Origin: Streptomyces coacervatus
GTDB taxonomy: Bacteria; Actinomycetota; Actinomycetes; Streptomycetales; Streptomycetaceae
Direction: 5' to 3'
Assembly (NCBI RefSeq): GCF_029223485.1
Contig: NZ_JARHTP010000014.1
Location: 225,817 to 289,816 of the forward strand
Length of the DNA stretch: 64,000 bases
The notes under the pieces are model-generated. The model ran no database searches and was not told the DNA's origin. It saw only the letters and a program-made list of their open reading frames with translations. A program made the translations under genes and the position numbers. Numbering within the stretch: position 1 is the stretch's first letter; each line of letters starts with the position of its first letter. This document shows, piece after piece, positions 50,601 to 59,180 of the stretch.

Positions 50601-51568
50601 TCGAGGACCACGATCAGATGCGGCTGGTCGTACACGGGGTTCGCATCCCGGTTCCAGCGGGGCCGGTCGTCCAGCTGGCTCGCCAGCGCCTCCTCCAGCT
50701 CTCCGAGGTCGTCGAAGAGGAGCCGGGACGAGCCCGCTCCGTCCTTCGCCTTCGAGTGCTGGCTGTGCGGCAGCCACTTGATCCAGTCCCAGTCCGCCGT
50801 CGCGGACGGGTGTGCCACCACGGCGACCGTCAGGTCTTCCGGCGAGTGCAGCGTCGCCAACTGGGAAATGGTGGCACGGGCGTTGCCGTAGACCGTGTCC
50901 CTGTCTCCGCAGATCGTCACGTGGTAGAAGGCGCGCAGCGAGATGGACACGGGCAGGTCGGACAGACTGCCGTGTGCGTCGAGGAAGGCCTTCATGGCCG
51001 CCGCGGTCAGCGGCTCCAGCTCCTCCTTGGGGGCCGTGTCCGGGGCGACGAGCGGTGTGTTCAGCTGCTGGATGCCGCGGCCGATCCGCACGGAGGCGAA
51101 GTCCGCGTCGGTCGGGCGCCGCTCCCACAGCCGCTTGCCGTCGGCCGCCACCGCCCACAGCTGCTCCGGGTCGGGGTGCTGGAAGAGCTGGCTCTGCCGC
51201 TGCAGTTCAGCGGTCTTGTGCACGTCCTTGCGGACCTGCTCGAGGTAGCGGAAGTAGTCACGCCGGTCCTGCGCCATCCCCGCGCCGCCGCCCTGCCGGG
51301 ACTTGGCGAACTGCGCGATGGCCATGGCCAGGGTCGAGGCGAGCATCAACCCGCCGACCACCCTCATATAAGGGGGCAGGTTGGGCATGAAGAAGAAGCC
51401 GACCGAACCCAGCATGCCCATCATGGGCAGCAGGTTCATCAGCATGCTCTCGTCGCCCTCACGAGGGATCTCGGGGGGCGTCTCCAGTCTGACCTCGCCG
51501 TCCGGCACCACCGGGGGCACTATCCGCGGTGGCCGTTTGATGATGACGACGCTCACCGATGCACTCAT
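47612..51568 (-). CDS. eccC: Type VII secretion motor ATPase EccC (FtsK/SpoIIIE family)
   Basis: The 1318-residue protein is a single-chain EccC. Two transmembrane helices (around residues 42-85) anchor it, then come three FtsK/SpoIIIE ATPase domains with Walker A motifs GATGSGKSEV (near 476), GGPQSGKSTL (near 830) and GESESGKSAM (near 1115), and Walker B strands LVIVLDEFSEL, VFLVIDGWATF and AFVIVDDYDLV. All three P-loops keep the lysine. EccC recognises Esx-type substrates and powers export. It is divergent from eccD, from which its promoter region (51569-51825) is shared. Confidence 0.95.
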   Translation of the reverse strand: MSASVSVVIIKRPPRIVPPVVPDGEVRLETPPEIPREGDESMLMNLLPMMGMLGSVGFFFMPNLPPYMRVVGGLMLASTLAMAIAQFAKSRQGGGAGMAQDRRDYFRYLEQVRKDVHKTAELQRQSQLFQHPDPEQLWAVAADGKRLWERRPTDADFASVRIGRGIQQLNTPLVAPDTAPKEELEPLTAAAMKAFLDAHGSLSDLPVSISLRAFYHVTICGDRDTVYGNARATISQLATLHSPEDLTVAVVAHPSATADWDWIKWLPHSQHSKAKDGAGSSRLLFDDLGELEEALASQLDDRPRWNRDANPVYDQPHLIVVLDGGTVPPDSELASSEGLQGVTFLEIAPGELEEDLRAGLTAYVKPDRMQLFVGHESAYTGKADVLNPEQAESLARQLAPFRVGTAEEGEPLLSNLDFTDLMGIGDAGTVEVSRTWRPRTLHERLRVPIGVGENGEPVMLDLKEASQEGMGPHGLCVGATGSGKSEVLRTLVLGLAVTHSSETLNFILADFKGGATFAGMADMPHTAAVITNLADDLTLVDRMRDSIMGETQRRQELLRSAGNYANLHDYEKARAAGAALEPMASLVIVLDEFSELLTAKPDFIDMFIQIGRIGRSLGVHLLLASQRLEEGKLRGLDTYLSYRIGLRTFSAAESRTAIGVPDAYHLPSIPGSGYLRYDTDTMVRFKAAYVSGPYHGEGPSRVHRSTQLRPALFTAEHVALPPQPVIEEPEPDNRVDDALADTVLDVLVGRMINQGPPAHQVWLPPLEEAPSLEQLLPQLAVSPERGLTAPDYTALGRLNVPVGLVDKPFEQRRDVLYRDFSGGAGHGLFVGGPQSGKSTLLRSLISSFALTHTPSEVQFYCLDFGGGGLIAMEELAHVGGVANRLDAEKVRRTVSEVEGILNAREEYFRANNVDSIQTYRQRRAAGHLPDQVWGDVFLVIDGWATFKTDYELLESTVTEIATRGLGFGVHVVLTASRYTEVRPALKDMLQNRIELRLGDPTESEIDRKVAQNVPASVPGRGLTQDKLHFMTALPRVDGSSGTEDLSEATSILIRGINDNWQGNHAPAVRLLPTLLPSDRLPKGFEHPERGVAIGIDESSLAPVFVDFETDPLFIMFGESESGKSAMLRLLVKQITERYTPDQAKIVMGDYRRAHLEGVPDSHLSRYCASAPALTETLEGLAGSMHRRMPGPDVTPEQLRNRSWYNSPDAFVIVDDYDLVATGVNPLAPLLEYLPFARDVGLRIIIARSSGGASRSLYEPVMQRMRELGAQGLVLSGDRSEGALLGNITASQLPPGRGYFHTRRRGGQLIQTGWLPARF

Positions 51569-51825
51569 CCTTCGTGATTGAAACGTCCTGGCATCGACGC
51601 CCCCGTGTACCGCGACGTGTTCCCGTTCGCGTAGGCGTCTTTCGCGTAGGCGACGATCCTACTGATGCCCCAGGACCGCCGGAGAGCCAGGAGCATGGAG
51701 ATGCCGAGGGGGTACGAGGAGAAATGAGGGAGGCAGGCCCAACCCCCCGCACTGCTGGGGATAGGGTGGCGCTTCGCGTTGTACGAACTGCATGAAGCAG
51801 CCTTGTCTAGCAGGGGGAACACCAG
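51569..51825. promoter_or_regulatory. Divergent promoter region between eccC and eccD
   Basis: This 257-base region separates the motor and channel genes and must hold both promoters. TTCGCGTAGGCG occurs twice (from about 51625 and 51639) and could be a binding site. I see no unambiguous -35/-10 pair. Confidence 0.5.
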
Positions 51826-53289
51826 GTGAGCACGGGGACTTCGACAGGTTTCTGCCGAATCACCATCGCAGCGCCGGACAGCCGCGTCGATGTCGCGCTG
51901 CCGGAGGACCTGCCGATCCAGGACCTCTTTCCTGAGATCATCAGGCTCTCGGGCCTGGTCCAGTCGGACACCAGTCTCGCCGGTTATCACCTGGTGACCC
52001 GCGAGGGTCAGGTGCTCGACGCGAGCCGTTCGTTGCTGGAGCACCGTGTCAGGGACGGTGAGGTGCTGCTGCTGCGGACCTTCGCCGACTCCCTGCCGCC
52101 GGCCGTCCACGACGACGTCGTGGACGCCATCGCCGCCGCGGTCAAGCAGGACACCCGCAGCTGGAACGACAACCTGATGCGGGTGGCCGGTCTCGTCGCC
52201 GGTTCGCTGCTGCTCGTCATGCTCGGCTTCGTCTTCTGGTTCGCGGACCCGATCCGGCACGACATGCACGGCCTCCAGGGCATCCTCGCGGGCGTGACTG
52301 CACTCGGCCTGACGGCACTCGCCGGCGTACGGGCCCGGGTGTACGACGACCGGGGCTCCGCCGTCGCGCTCGGCATCTCGGCGCTGCCGCACGCGCTCAT
52401 CGCGGGCTCCGGCGTCATCGCACAGGGCGCGCACGACGGCCCCGGAAGGCTCCAGTTCCTCGTCGGCTGCGTCGCCGTACTGCTGCTCTCCGTCGTACTG
52501 ATCATGCTGCTGCCGCAGGGAGACGCCCCGTTCGTGGCCGCCGCGCTGGCCTCCGGGATCGGCACGCTCGCCGTGTTCTGCGGTGTGCTCACCGACGCGG
52601 CACCGCGTCAGATCGCCGCCGGCACCTCGGTCGTCGCCCTGGCGGTCGTGGGCTTCCTGCCCGGCTGGTCGTCCCGGTTCGCCAAGCTGCCGATCGGCTT
52701 CCGCAACCCCGAGGACCTGGCCAGGGCCCGTCGCGAGGGCCGCGAGGGCGACCTCGACGCCGTCGATGTCCAGCGCATCGTCGCCCAGACCAGCCGCGGC
52801 CATGAACTGCTGCTCGGCCTGGTCGGCGGCTGCGCCGCCGTCATCGTCGGCGCGGGCGGCGCGGTGCTCGGCTTCAGCGACAGCGGCTGGGCCCAGCTGC
52901 TGGCCCTGTGCACCGGCCTCGCCGCGATGCTGCGGGCCCGCCTGTTCCGCTACACCGCCCAGGTCACCTGCCTGTTCGTGGCCGGTGTCATCACGCTCGG
53001 CCTGCTGGTCCTCGGCCTTGCGATCTCGCCGCCGGCCGACATCATCATCCAGCTGCTCCAGAACAACCACGGCCCGGTCAACGTACGGACCCTGTGGCTC
53101 GGCGCCTCGGTCGCGGCCGGTGTGCTGCTGCTGATCGCGATCGCCCTGATCGTGCCGCAGAAGGGGCTCTCCCCGTTCTGGGGCCGCATGCTCGACCTCG
53201 CGGACTCGCTGGTGCTGCTGTCCCTGGTCCCGGTCTGCCTGGCAGTTCTCGACGTCTACGGCAAGGTCCGCGGCGGCATCGGGAACTGA
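51826..53289 (+). CDS. eccD: Type VII secretion integral membrane protein EccD
   Basis: The 487-residue product has an N-terminal ubiquitin-like (YukD-type) domain of about 90 residues (CRITIAAPDSRVDVALPEDL) and then about 11 hydrophobic helices, the EccD layout. GTG 51826 has GGGGGAA upstream. EccD forms the membrane vestibule of the ESX core complex together with EccB, EccC and EccE. A terminator follows at 53312-53344. Confidence 0.94.
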   Translation: MSTGTSTGFCRITIAAPDSRVDVALPEDLPIQDLFPEIIRLSGLVQSDTSLAGYHLVTREGQVLDASRSLLEHRVRDGEVLLLRTFADSLPPAVHDDVVDAIAAAVKQDTRSWNDNLMRVAGLVAGSLLLVMLGFVFWFADPIRHDMHGLQGILAGVTALGLTALAGVRARVYDDRGSAVALGISALPHALIAGSGVIAQGAHDGPGRLQFLVGCVAVLLLSVVLIMLLPQGDAPFVAAALASGIGTLAVFCGVLTDAAPRQIAAGTSVVALAVVGFLPGWSSRFAKLPIGFRNPEDLARARREGREGDLDAVDVQRIVAQTSRGHELLLGLVGGCAAVIVGAGGAVLGFSDSGWAQLLALCTGLAAMLRARLFRYTAQVTCLFVAGVITLGLLVLGLAISPPADIIIQLLQNNHGPVNVRTLWLGASVAAGVLLLIAIALIVPQKGLSPFWGRMLDLADSLVLLSLVPVCLAVLDVYGKVRGGIGN

Positions 53290-53311
53290 GCCCGACCCGC
53301 CGAAACCACGA

Positions 53312-53344
53312 ACGCCCCACCCCTGCACGCAGGGCGTGGGGCGT
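53312..53344 (+). terminator. eccD terminator
   Basis: Arms ACGCCCCAC (53312-53320) and GTGGGGCGT (53336-53344) pair perfectly, with an inner CCCT/AGGG stem and one bulged C. It starts 23 bases after the eccD stop and marks the right edge of the secretion locus. Confidence 0.8.
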
Positions 53345-53614
53345 CTGCGTGCCCCCTGCACCGGAAGGCCGGCTCCTGCCAGGCCATGGGCGCGGCCGTC
53401 GGCGGCCGTGAAGTAATGCCGTGAAGCAGCCGCCCCACTGGCTGGTACCCTGTGTGACGGCCGTTTGTGTACGCACCCCCGGAGCCCGCGCAGGTTCACC
53501 TGCCGGCCCTGGAGGCCGCGCCCAGCGGATCCCCGCCTTCCGAGTAACGGAAGCTCCCCCGAGACAAAGACCGGGGGCACTCGGTGGCATCTTTGAAGAC
53601 TACGAGGAGTACGA
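53345..53614 (+). promoter_or_regulatory. rpsO promoter and leader with small hairpins
   Basis: The rpsO leader contains CTTCCG-AGTAA-CGGAAG (53537-53553) and a second hairpin pairing five C (53556-53560) with five G (53573-53577). S15 represses its own mRNA in several bacteria by binding leader structures; whether these hairpins do so is inference. Confidence 0.45.
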
Positions 53615-53902
53615 GTGTCGCTCGACGCCGCAACGAAGAAGCAGATCATCACCGAGTTCGGTCAGAAGGAGGGCGACACCGGCTCCCCCGAGGTCCAGGT
53701 CGCCATGCTTTCGCGCCGGATCTCGGACCTGACCGAGCACCTCAAGACCCACAAGCACGACCACCACTCCCGCCGTGGTCTGCTGATCCTGGTCGGTCAG
53801 CGCCGTCGCCTGCTGCAGTACCTCGCCAAGAAGGACATCCAGCGCTTCCGTACGCTGGTCGACCGCCTGGGCATCCGCCGTGGTGCGGCGGGCGCCAAGT
53901 AA
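53615..53902 (+). CDS. rpsO: 30S ribosomal protein S15
   Basis: The 95-residue product matches S15 throughout: GDTGSPEVQVAMLSRRI, HLKTHKHDHHSRRGLL and RRRLLQYL. It binds 16S rRNA early in small-subunit assembly. GTG 53615 follows GAGGAG with proper spacing. pnp follows 340 bases downstream, the conserved rpsO-pnp order. Confidence 0.98.
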   Translation: MSLDAATKKQIITEFGQKEGDTGSPEVQVAMLSRRISDLTEHLKTHKHDHHSRRGLLILVGQRRRLLQYLAKKDIQRFRTLVDRLGIRRGAAGAK

Positions 53903-53911
53903 GACGCCGTG

Positions 53912-53950
53912 AAGGGAGCGGTTCCCGAGAGTGCGGGGGCCGCTCCCTTT
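53912..53950 (+). terminator. rpsO terminator / attenuator
   Basis: A 10-bp stem (53912-53921 with 53940-53949) with extra inner CCCG/CGGG pairing and a short T run after it lies 9 bases past the rpsO stop. Some readthrough into pnp is expected from the known organisation of rpsO-pnp operons. Confidence 0.75.
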
Positions 53951-54242
53951 GCCGTACGTACGGAAACGTGCGGAGTGTCACTGCCCCTTTGTAGTGTGGT
54001 AGCACAACGCAATACGTACGACACCACAGAGTGATGGACCGTACCCGGAGGGGTAGGTCGACATCACAAGACGAACGAGGAGAAGCGCTACCTCGCCGCC
54101 GCCGGTCCTCGGTAGTGGCCCCCGGGGGGAAGCGAGCCCCGGGTGCTTCGATCGAAGACCGGCCAGCACCGCACGGAGCGCTTCTCCGCAACCGTCCCCC
54201 TGCCACACGGGCAGGAGGGACGAAGACGAGGAGAAAACGCTA
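53951..54242 (+). promoter_or_regulatory. pnp leader with a long branched stem-loop
   Basis: An outer 11-bp stem (54079-54089 with 54177-54187) encloses an inner one (54101-54107 with 54157-54163) and a GC-rich centre. Streptomyces rpsO-pnp transcripts are known to be cut by RNase III in an intergenic stem-loop, and this structure fits such a site. A GAGGAGA site at 54227-54233 precedes the GTG of pnp. Confidence 0.55.
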
Positions 54243-56459
54243 GTGGAGAACGAGACCCACTACGCCGAGGCCGTTATCGACAACGGCTCCTTCGGCACCC
54301 GCACCATCCGCTTCGAGACGGGCCGCCTGGCCAAGCAGGCCGCCGGCTCCGCCGTTGCGTACCTGGACGACGACACCATGGTGCTGTCGGCCACCACCGC
54401 ATCCAAGAACCCCAAGGACCAGCTCGACTTCTTCCCCCTGACGGTGGACGTCGAGGAGCGGATGTACGCCGCCGGTAAGATCCCCGGCAGCTTCTTCCGC
54501 CGTGAGGGCCGTCCCTCCGAGGACGCGATCCTCACCTGTCGCCTGATCGACCGCCCGCTGCGCCCGTCCTTCAAGAAGGGCCTGCGCAACGAGATCCAGG
54601 TCGTCGCCACGATCATGGCGCTCAACCCCGACCACCTGTACGACGTCGTGGCGATCAACGCCGCGTCCGCGTCCACGCAGCTGGCCGGTCTGCCCTTCTC
54701 CGGCCCGATCGGCGGCGTCCGCGTCGCGCTGATCAACGGCCAGTGGGTGGCCTTCCCGACGCACTCCGAGCTCGAGGACGCCGTCTTCGACATGGTCGTC
54801 GCGGGCCGCACCCTGGAGGACGGCGACGTCGCGATCATGATGGTCGAGGCCGAGGCCACCGAGAAGACCATCCAGCTGGTCAAGGGCGGCGTCGAGGCGC
54901 CGACCGAGGAGGTCGTCGCCGCCGGTCTGGAAGCCGCGAAGCCCTTCATCAAGGTGCTCTGCAAGGCCCAGGCCGACCTCGCGTCGAAGGCCGCCAAGCC
55001 GACCGGCGAGTTCCCGATCTTCCTCGACTACCAGGACGACGTCCTGGAGGCGCTCTCCGCCGCCGTCCGCCCGGAGCTCGCCTCCGCGCTGACCATCGCG
55101 GGCAAGCAGGAGCGCGAGTCCGAGCTGGACCGCGTCAAGGCGCTCGCCGCCGAGAAGCTCCTGCCGGAGTTCGAGGGCCGCGAGAAGGAGATCTCCGCCG
55201 CGTACCGCTCCCTGACCAAGCAGCTCGTCCGCGAGCGCGTGATCAAGGAGAAGAAGCGCATCGACGGCCGTGGCGTCACGGACATCCGTACGCTCGCCGC
55301 CGAGGTCGAGGCCATCCCGCGGGTGCACGGTTCCGCGGTGTTCGAGCGTGGCGAGACCCAGATCCTGGGCGTCACCACCCTCAACATGCTCCGCATGGAG
55401 CAGCAGCTGGACACCCTCTCCCCGGTGACCCGCAAGCGCTACATGCACAACTACAACTTCCCGCCGTACTCCACCGGCGAGACCGGCCGCGTCGGCTCCC
55501 CGAAGCGCCGCGAGATCGGCCACGGCGCCCTCGCCGAGCGCGCCCTGGTCCCGGTCCTGCCGACGCGCGAGGAGTTCCCCTACGCGATCCGCCAGGTCTC
55601 CGAGGCGCTGAGCTCGAACGGCTCGACGTCCATGGGCTCGGTCTGCGCCTCCACCATGTCGCTGCTGAACGCCGGTGTGCCGCTGAAGGCCCCCGTCGCC
55701 GGTATCGCCATGGGTCTGATCTCCCAGGAGATCGACGGCGAGACGCACTACGTCACCCTCACCGACATCCTCGGTGCGGAGGACGCCTTCGGCGACATGG
55801 ACTTCAAGGTCGCCGGTACGAAGGAGTTCGTGACCGCCCTCCAGCTCGACACCAAGCTGGACGGCATCCCGGCCTCCGTCCTGGCCGCGGCCCTGAAGCA
55901 GGCCCGTGACGCCCGCCTCCACATCCTCGACGTGATGATGGAAGCGATCGACACGCCGGACGAGATGTCCCCGAACGCCCCGCGGATCATCACGGTCAAG
56001 ATCCCCGTGGACAAGATCGGTGAGGTCATCGGCCCCAAGGGCAAGATGATCAACCAGATCCAGGAGGACACCGGCGCCGAGATCACGATCGAGGACGACG
56101 GCACCATCTACATCGGTGCCGCCGACGGCCCGGCCGCCGAGGCCGCCCGCGCCACGATCAACGGCATCGCCAACCCGACCATGCCGGAGGTCGGCGAGCG
56201 CTACCTGGGCACCGTCGTGAAGACGACGACCTTCGGTGCGTTCGTGTCGCTGCTCCCGGGCAAGGACGGTCTGCTGCACATCTCGCAGATCCGCAAGCTC
56301 GCGGGCGGCAAGCGCGTGGAGAACGTCGAGGACGTCGTCGGCGTGGGCCAGAAGGTCCAGGTCGAGATCGCCGAGATCGACTCCCGCGGCAAGCTCTCCC
56401 TGATCCCGGTCATCGAGGGCGAAGAAAGCGACGAGAAGAAGGACGACGGCGACAAGTGA
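54243..56459 (+). CDS. pnp: Polyribonucleotide nucleotidyltransferase (PNPase)
   Basis: The 738-residue enzyme has the PNPase order: first RNase PH domain, helical domain, second RNase PH domain with GAEDAFGDMDFKVAGT (catalytic aspartates), KH domain (IGPKGKMINQIQEDTG) and S1 domain (GTVVKTTTFGAFVSLLPGKD), then an acidic tail. It degrades RNA phosphorolytically and can add tails; the Streptomyces enzyme was also named guanosine pentaphosphate synthetase. It overlaps the next start by GTGA. Confidence 0.98.
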   Translation: MENETHYAEAVIDNGSFGTRTIRFETGRLAKQAAGSAVAYLDDDTMVLSATTASKNPKDQLDFFPLTVDVEERMYAAGKIPGSFFRREGRPSEDAILTCRLIDRPLRPSFKKGLRNEIQVVATIMALNPDHLYDVVAINAASASTQLAGLPFSGPIGGVRVALINGQWVAFPTHSELEDAVFDMVVAGRTLEDGDVAIMMVEAEATEKTIQLVKGGVEAPTEEVVAAGLEAAKPFIKVLCKAQADLASKAAKPTGEFPIFLDYQDDVLEALSAAVRPELASALTIAGKQERESELDRVKALAAEKLLPEFEGREKEISAAYRSLTKQLVRERVIKEKKRIDGRGVTDIRTLAAEVEAIPRVHGSAVFERGETQILGVTTLNMLRMEQQLDTLSPVTRKRYMHNYNFPPYSTGETGRVGSPKRREIGHGALAERALVPVLPTREEFPYAIRQVSEALSSNGSTSMGSVCASTMSLLNAGVPLKAPVAGIAMGLISQEIDGETHYVTLTDILGAEDAFGDMDFKVAGTKEFVTALQLDTKLDGIPASVLAAALKQARDARLHILDVMMEAIDTPDEMSPNAPRIITVKIPVDKIGEVIGPKGKMINQIQEDTGAEITIEDDGTIYIGAADGPAAEAARATINGIANPTMPEVGERYLGTVVKTTTFGAFVSLLPGKDGLLHISQIRKLAGGKRVENVEDVVGVGQKVQVEIAEIDSRGKLSLIPVIEGEESDEKKDDGDK

Positions 56460-57835
56460 CGCCCCGTGGCTTCAAGGCGACGGCCCGCACCTCCTCGGAG
56501 GCGCGGGCCGTCGCCCGTACCCAAACCCTCATCAAGGGCGTAAGCGGCATCGGCACGGTCCGCAAGACCACCCTCCCGGGCGGCCTGCGCATCGTCACCG
56601 AGACCCTGCCCTCGGTCCGCTCCGCGACCTTCGGCATCTGGGCCCACGTCGGCTCCCGCGACGAGACGCCGGCCCTGAACGGCGCCACGCACTACCTGGA
56701 GCACCTCCTCTTCAAGGGCACGACCCGTCGTAGTGCGCTGGACATCTCCTCCGCCCTCGACGCGGTCGGTGGCGAGATGAACGCGTTCACGGCGAAGGAG
56801 TACACGTGCTACTACGCGCGCGTGCTCGACACCGACCTGCCGCTGGCCATCGACGTCGTCTGCGACATGCTCACGGGCTCGCTGATCCTGGAAGACGACG
56901 TCAACGTCGAGCGCGGCGCGATCCTCGAAGAGATCGCGATGACCGAGGACGACCCGGGCGACTGCGTGCACGACCTGTTCGCGCACACGATGTTCGGCGA
57001 CAACCCCCTCGGCCGCCCCGTCCTCGGCACGGTCGACACGGTCAACGCCCTCACCGCGGACCGCATCCGCCGCTTCTACAAGAAGCACTACGACCCGACC
57101 CACCTGGTCGTCGCGGCCGCCGGCAACATCGACCACAACAAGGTCGTACGACAGGTCCGCGCAGCCTTCGAGAAGGCGGGCGCCTTCAAGAACGCCGAGG
57201 CGGCCCCCATCGCCCCGCGCGACGGCAGCCGTACGATCCGCACCGCGGGCCGCGTCGAACTGCTCGGCCGCAAGACCGAACAGGCCCACGTCGTCCTCGG
57301 CATGCCGGGCCTCGCCCGCACCGACGACCGCCGCTGGGCGCTCGGCGTGCTGAACACGGCCCTCGGCGGCGGGATGTCGTCGCGCCTGTTCCAGGAGGTC
57401 CGCGAGAAGCGCGGCCTGGCGTACAGCGTGTACTCGTACACCTCGGGCTTCGCCGACTGCGGCCTGTTCGGCGTGTACGCGGGCTGCAGGCCCTCGCAGG
57501 TCCACGACGTGCTCAAGATCTGCCGCGACGAACTCGACCACGTCGCCGAGCACGGCCTGTCCGACGACGAGATCGGCCGCGCCATCGGCCAGCTGAGGGG
57601 CTCCACGGTCCTGGGCCTGGAGGACACGGGCGCGCTGATGAACCGTATCGGCAAGAGCGAGCTGTGCTGGGGCGAGCAGATGTCCGTCGACGACATGCTG
57701 GCCCGGATAGCCTCGGTCACCCCGGACGACGTCCGCTCGATCGCCCGCGAGATCCTGGGACAGCGGCCCTCGCTGTCGGTCATCGGCCCGCTCAAGGACA
57801 AGCAGGCGTCGCGGCTGAACGAAGCGGTCGCGTAG
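56456..57835 (+). CDS. M16 family zinc peptidase (processing-peptidase type)
   Basis: The 459-residue product has the inverted zinc motif HYLEH (about residue 81) with a downstream Glu in ERGAILEEI, and the second M16 half with RGLAYSVYSY. The GTG start overlaps the pnp stop (GTGA), so translation is probably coupled. A cytoplasmic metallopeptidase is expected; the pnp-M16-dapB order is conserved in actinobacteria. Substrate unknown. Confidence 0.93.
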   Translation: MTPRGFKATARTSSEARAVARTQTLIKGVSGIGTVRKTTLPGGLRIVTETLPSVRSATFGIWAHVGSRDETPALNGATHYLEHLLFKGTTRRSALDISSALDAVGGEMNAFTAKEYTCYYARVLDTDLPLAIDVVCDMLTGSLILEDDVNVERGAILEEIAMTEDDPGDCVHDLFAHTMFGDNPLGRPVLGTVDTVNALTADRIRRFYKKHYDPTHLVVAAAGNIDHNKVVRQVRAAFEKAGAFKNAEAAPIAPRDGSRTIRTAGRVELLGRKTEQAHVVLGMPGLARTDDRRWALGVLNTALGGGMSSRLFQEVREKRGLAYSVYSYTSGFADCGLFGVYAGCRPSQVHDVLKICRDELDHVAEHGLSDDEIGRAIGQLRGSTVLGLEDTGALMNRIGKSELCWGEQMSVDDMLARIASVTPDDVRSIAREILGQRPSLSVIGPLKDKQASRLNEAVA

Positions 57836-57878
57836 GTCCGCCCCTTCGGGCAAGTCCTCCCCTTAAGGAAGCAAGAAG

Positions 57879-58631
57879 ATGAGCAAGCTGCGCGTGGCGG
57901 TCCTCGGTGCGAAGGGCCGTATCGGTTCGGAGGCGGTACGGGCCGTCGAGGCGGCCGAGGACATGGAGCTGGTGGCCGCCCTCGGCCGCGGCGACAAGCT
58001 GGAGACGCTCGCCGAGACCGGCGCCCAGGTCGCGGTCGAACTGACCACCCCCGCTTCGGTGATGGAGAACCTCGAGTACTGCCTGCGCCACGGCATCCAC
58101 GCGGTCGTCGGCACGACGGGCTGGACCGACGAGCGCCTCACGCAGCTCAGGGGCTGGCTCGCCGAGTCCCCGGAGACGGGCGTCCTCATCGCCCCCAACT
58201 TCTCCATCGGCGCCGTCCTCACCATGAAGTTCGCGCAGATCGCCGCGCCCTACTTCGAGTCCGTCGAGGTCATCGAGCTGCACCACCCGAAGAAGGTCGA
58301 CGCCCCCTCCGGCACCGCCACGCGCACGGCCCAGCTCATCGCCGAGGCGCGGCGTGCGGCAGGCACGGCCCAGGCGCCGGACGCCACGGAGACGGCGCTG
58401 GACGGCGCCCGCGGCGCGAACGTCGACGGGATCCCCGTCCACGCCGTCCGCCTGCGCGGCCTCCTCGCCCACCAGGAGGTGCTGCTCGGCGGCGAGGGCG
58501 AGACGCTGACGGTCCGGCACGACTCGCTCCACCACAGCAGCTTCATGCCGGGCATCCTGCTCGGCGCCCGCCGCGTGGTGACGACACCGGGCCTGACGTT
58601 CGGCCTGGAACACTTCCTGGACCTGGGCTGA
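57879..58631 (+). CDS. dapB: 4-hydroxy-tetrahydrodipicolinate reductase
   Basis: The 250-residue enzyme has the N-terminal nucleotide-binding motif GAKGRIGSEA, the central GTTGW, and the catalytic segment ELHHPKKVDAPSGTA with the His-His and Lys residues of DapB. It performs the second committed step towards diaminopimelate and lysine. dapA, the preceding pathway step, lies 2.6 kb downstream. ATG 57879 follows AAGGAAG. Confidence 0.97.
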   Translation: MSKLRVAVLGAKGRIGSEAVRAVEAAEDMELVAALGRGDKLETLAETGAQVAVELTTPASVMENLEYCLRHGIHAVVGTTGWTDERLTQLRGWLAESPETGVLIAPNFSIGAVLTMKFAQIAAPYFESVEVIELHHPKKVDAPSGTATRTAQLIAEARRAAGTAQAPDATETALDGARGANVDGIPVHAVRLRGLLAHQEVLLGGEGETLTVRHDSLHHSSFMPGILLGARRVVTTPGLTFGLEHFLDLG

Positions 58632-58639
58632 CACCCGCC

Positions 58640-59092
58640 ATGCGAGCCAAGCTCTCCTACGCCATAACGGCCGCCGTCCTGGTCTTCTACTTCGTCCTGG
58701 TCGGCAGCCGCGGCGTCATGCTCATCCAGTCCGGCACGGTCCTCACCGTCACCTTCGGGGCGGCGGTGTTGATCCTGCCGGTGATCGGCCTGTGGTTCCT
58801 GTGGAAGAACACCCAGTTCGTCCGCAAGGCCAACGCCCTCGCCGCCGAACTCGACGCCGAGGGCGGCCTGCCCGTCGACGAGTTGAAGCGCACGCCCGGC
58901 GGCCGTATCGACCGCGACTCGGCCGACGAGGTCTTCGCCAAGCGCAAGGCCGAGACCGAGGCGGCCCCCGAAGACTGGCGCAGCTGGTTCCGCCTCGCCG
59001 TCGCCTACCACGACGCCCGCGACACCCCACGCGCCCGCAAGGCCATGCAACGCGCCATCGCCCTGCACGAAGGCAGAACGGTCGAGGCCTGA
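58640..59092 (+). CDS. Small membrane protein with TPR-like C-terminus
   Basis: The 150-residue product has two transmembrane helices (AITAAVLVFYFVLVGS; LTVTFGAAVLILPVIGLWFL) and a soluble helical tail whose WRSWFRLAVAYHDARDTPRA resembles one TPR unit. It begins 8 bases after dapB, so the two are co-transcribed. A strong terminator follows. Function unknown; conserved next to dapB in Streptomyces to my knowledge. Confidence 0.75.
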   Translation: MRAKLSYAITAAVLVFYFVLVGSRGVMLIQSGTVLTVTFGAAVLILPVIGLWFLWKNTQFVRKANALAAELDAEGGLPVDELKRTPGGRIDRDSADEVFAKRKAETEAAPEDWRSWFRLAVAYHDARDTPRARKAMQRAIALHEGRTVEA

Positions 59093-59120
59093 GGCCCGCG
59101 ACCACACTTCGGCCGTACGC

Positions 59121-59161
59121 CGAAGGGGCCGGCCCGCACTCGCTGCGGACCGGCCCCTTCG
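59121..59161. terminator. Bidirectional terminator between convergent genes
   Basis: Two 18-base arms (59121-59138 and 59144-59161) pair with a single mismatch. It lies between the plus-strand dapB unit and the minus-strand PH-like protein gene. Confidence 0.85.
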
Positions 59162-59180
59162 TATTCGTATGAGCGCCGGG

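Noticed and set aside
47462..51577. A 1371-residue plus-strand frame opposite eccC
   Set aside because: It mirrors eccC codons, is His/Arg/Gln-rich and motif-free; eccC itself is unmistakable.
54240..56279. A 679-residue minus-strand frame opposite pnp
   Set aside because: It is a shadow of pnp, with no independent start or motif.
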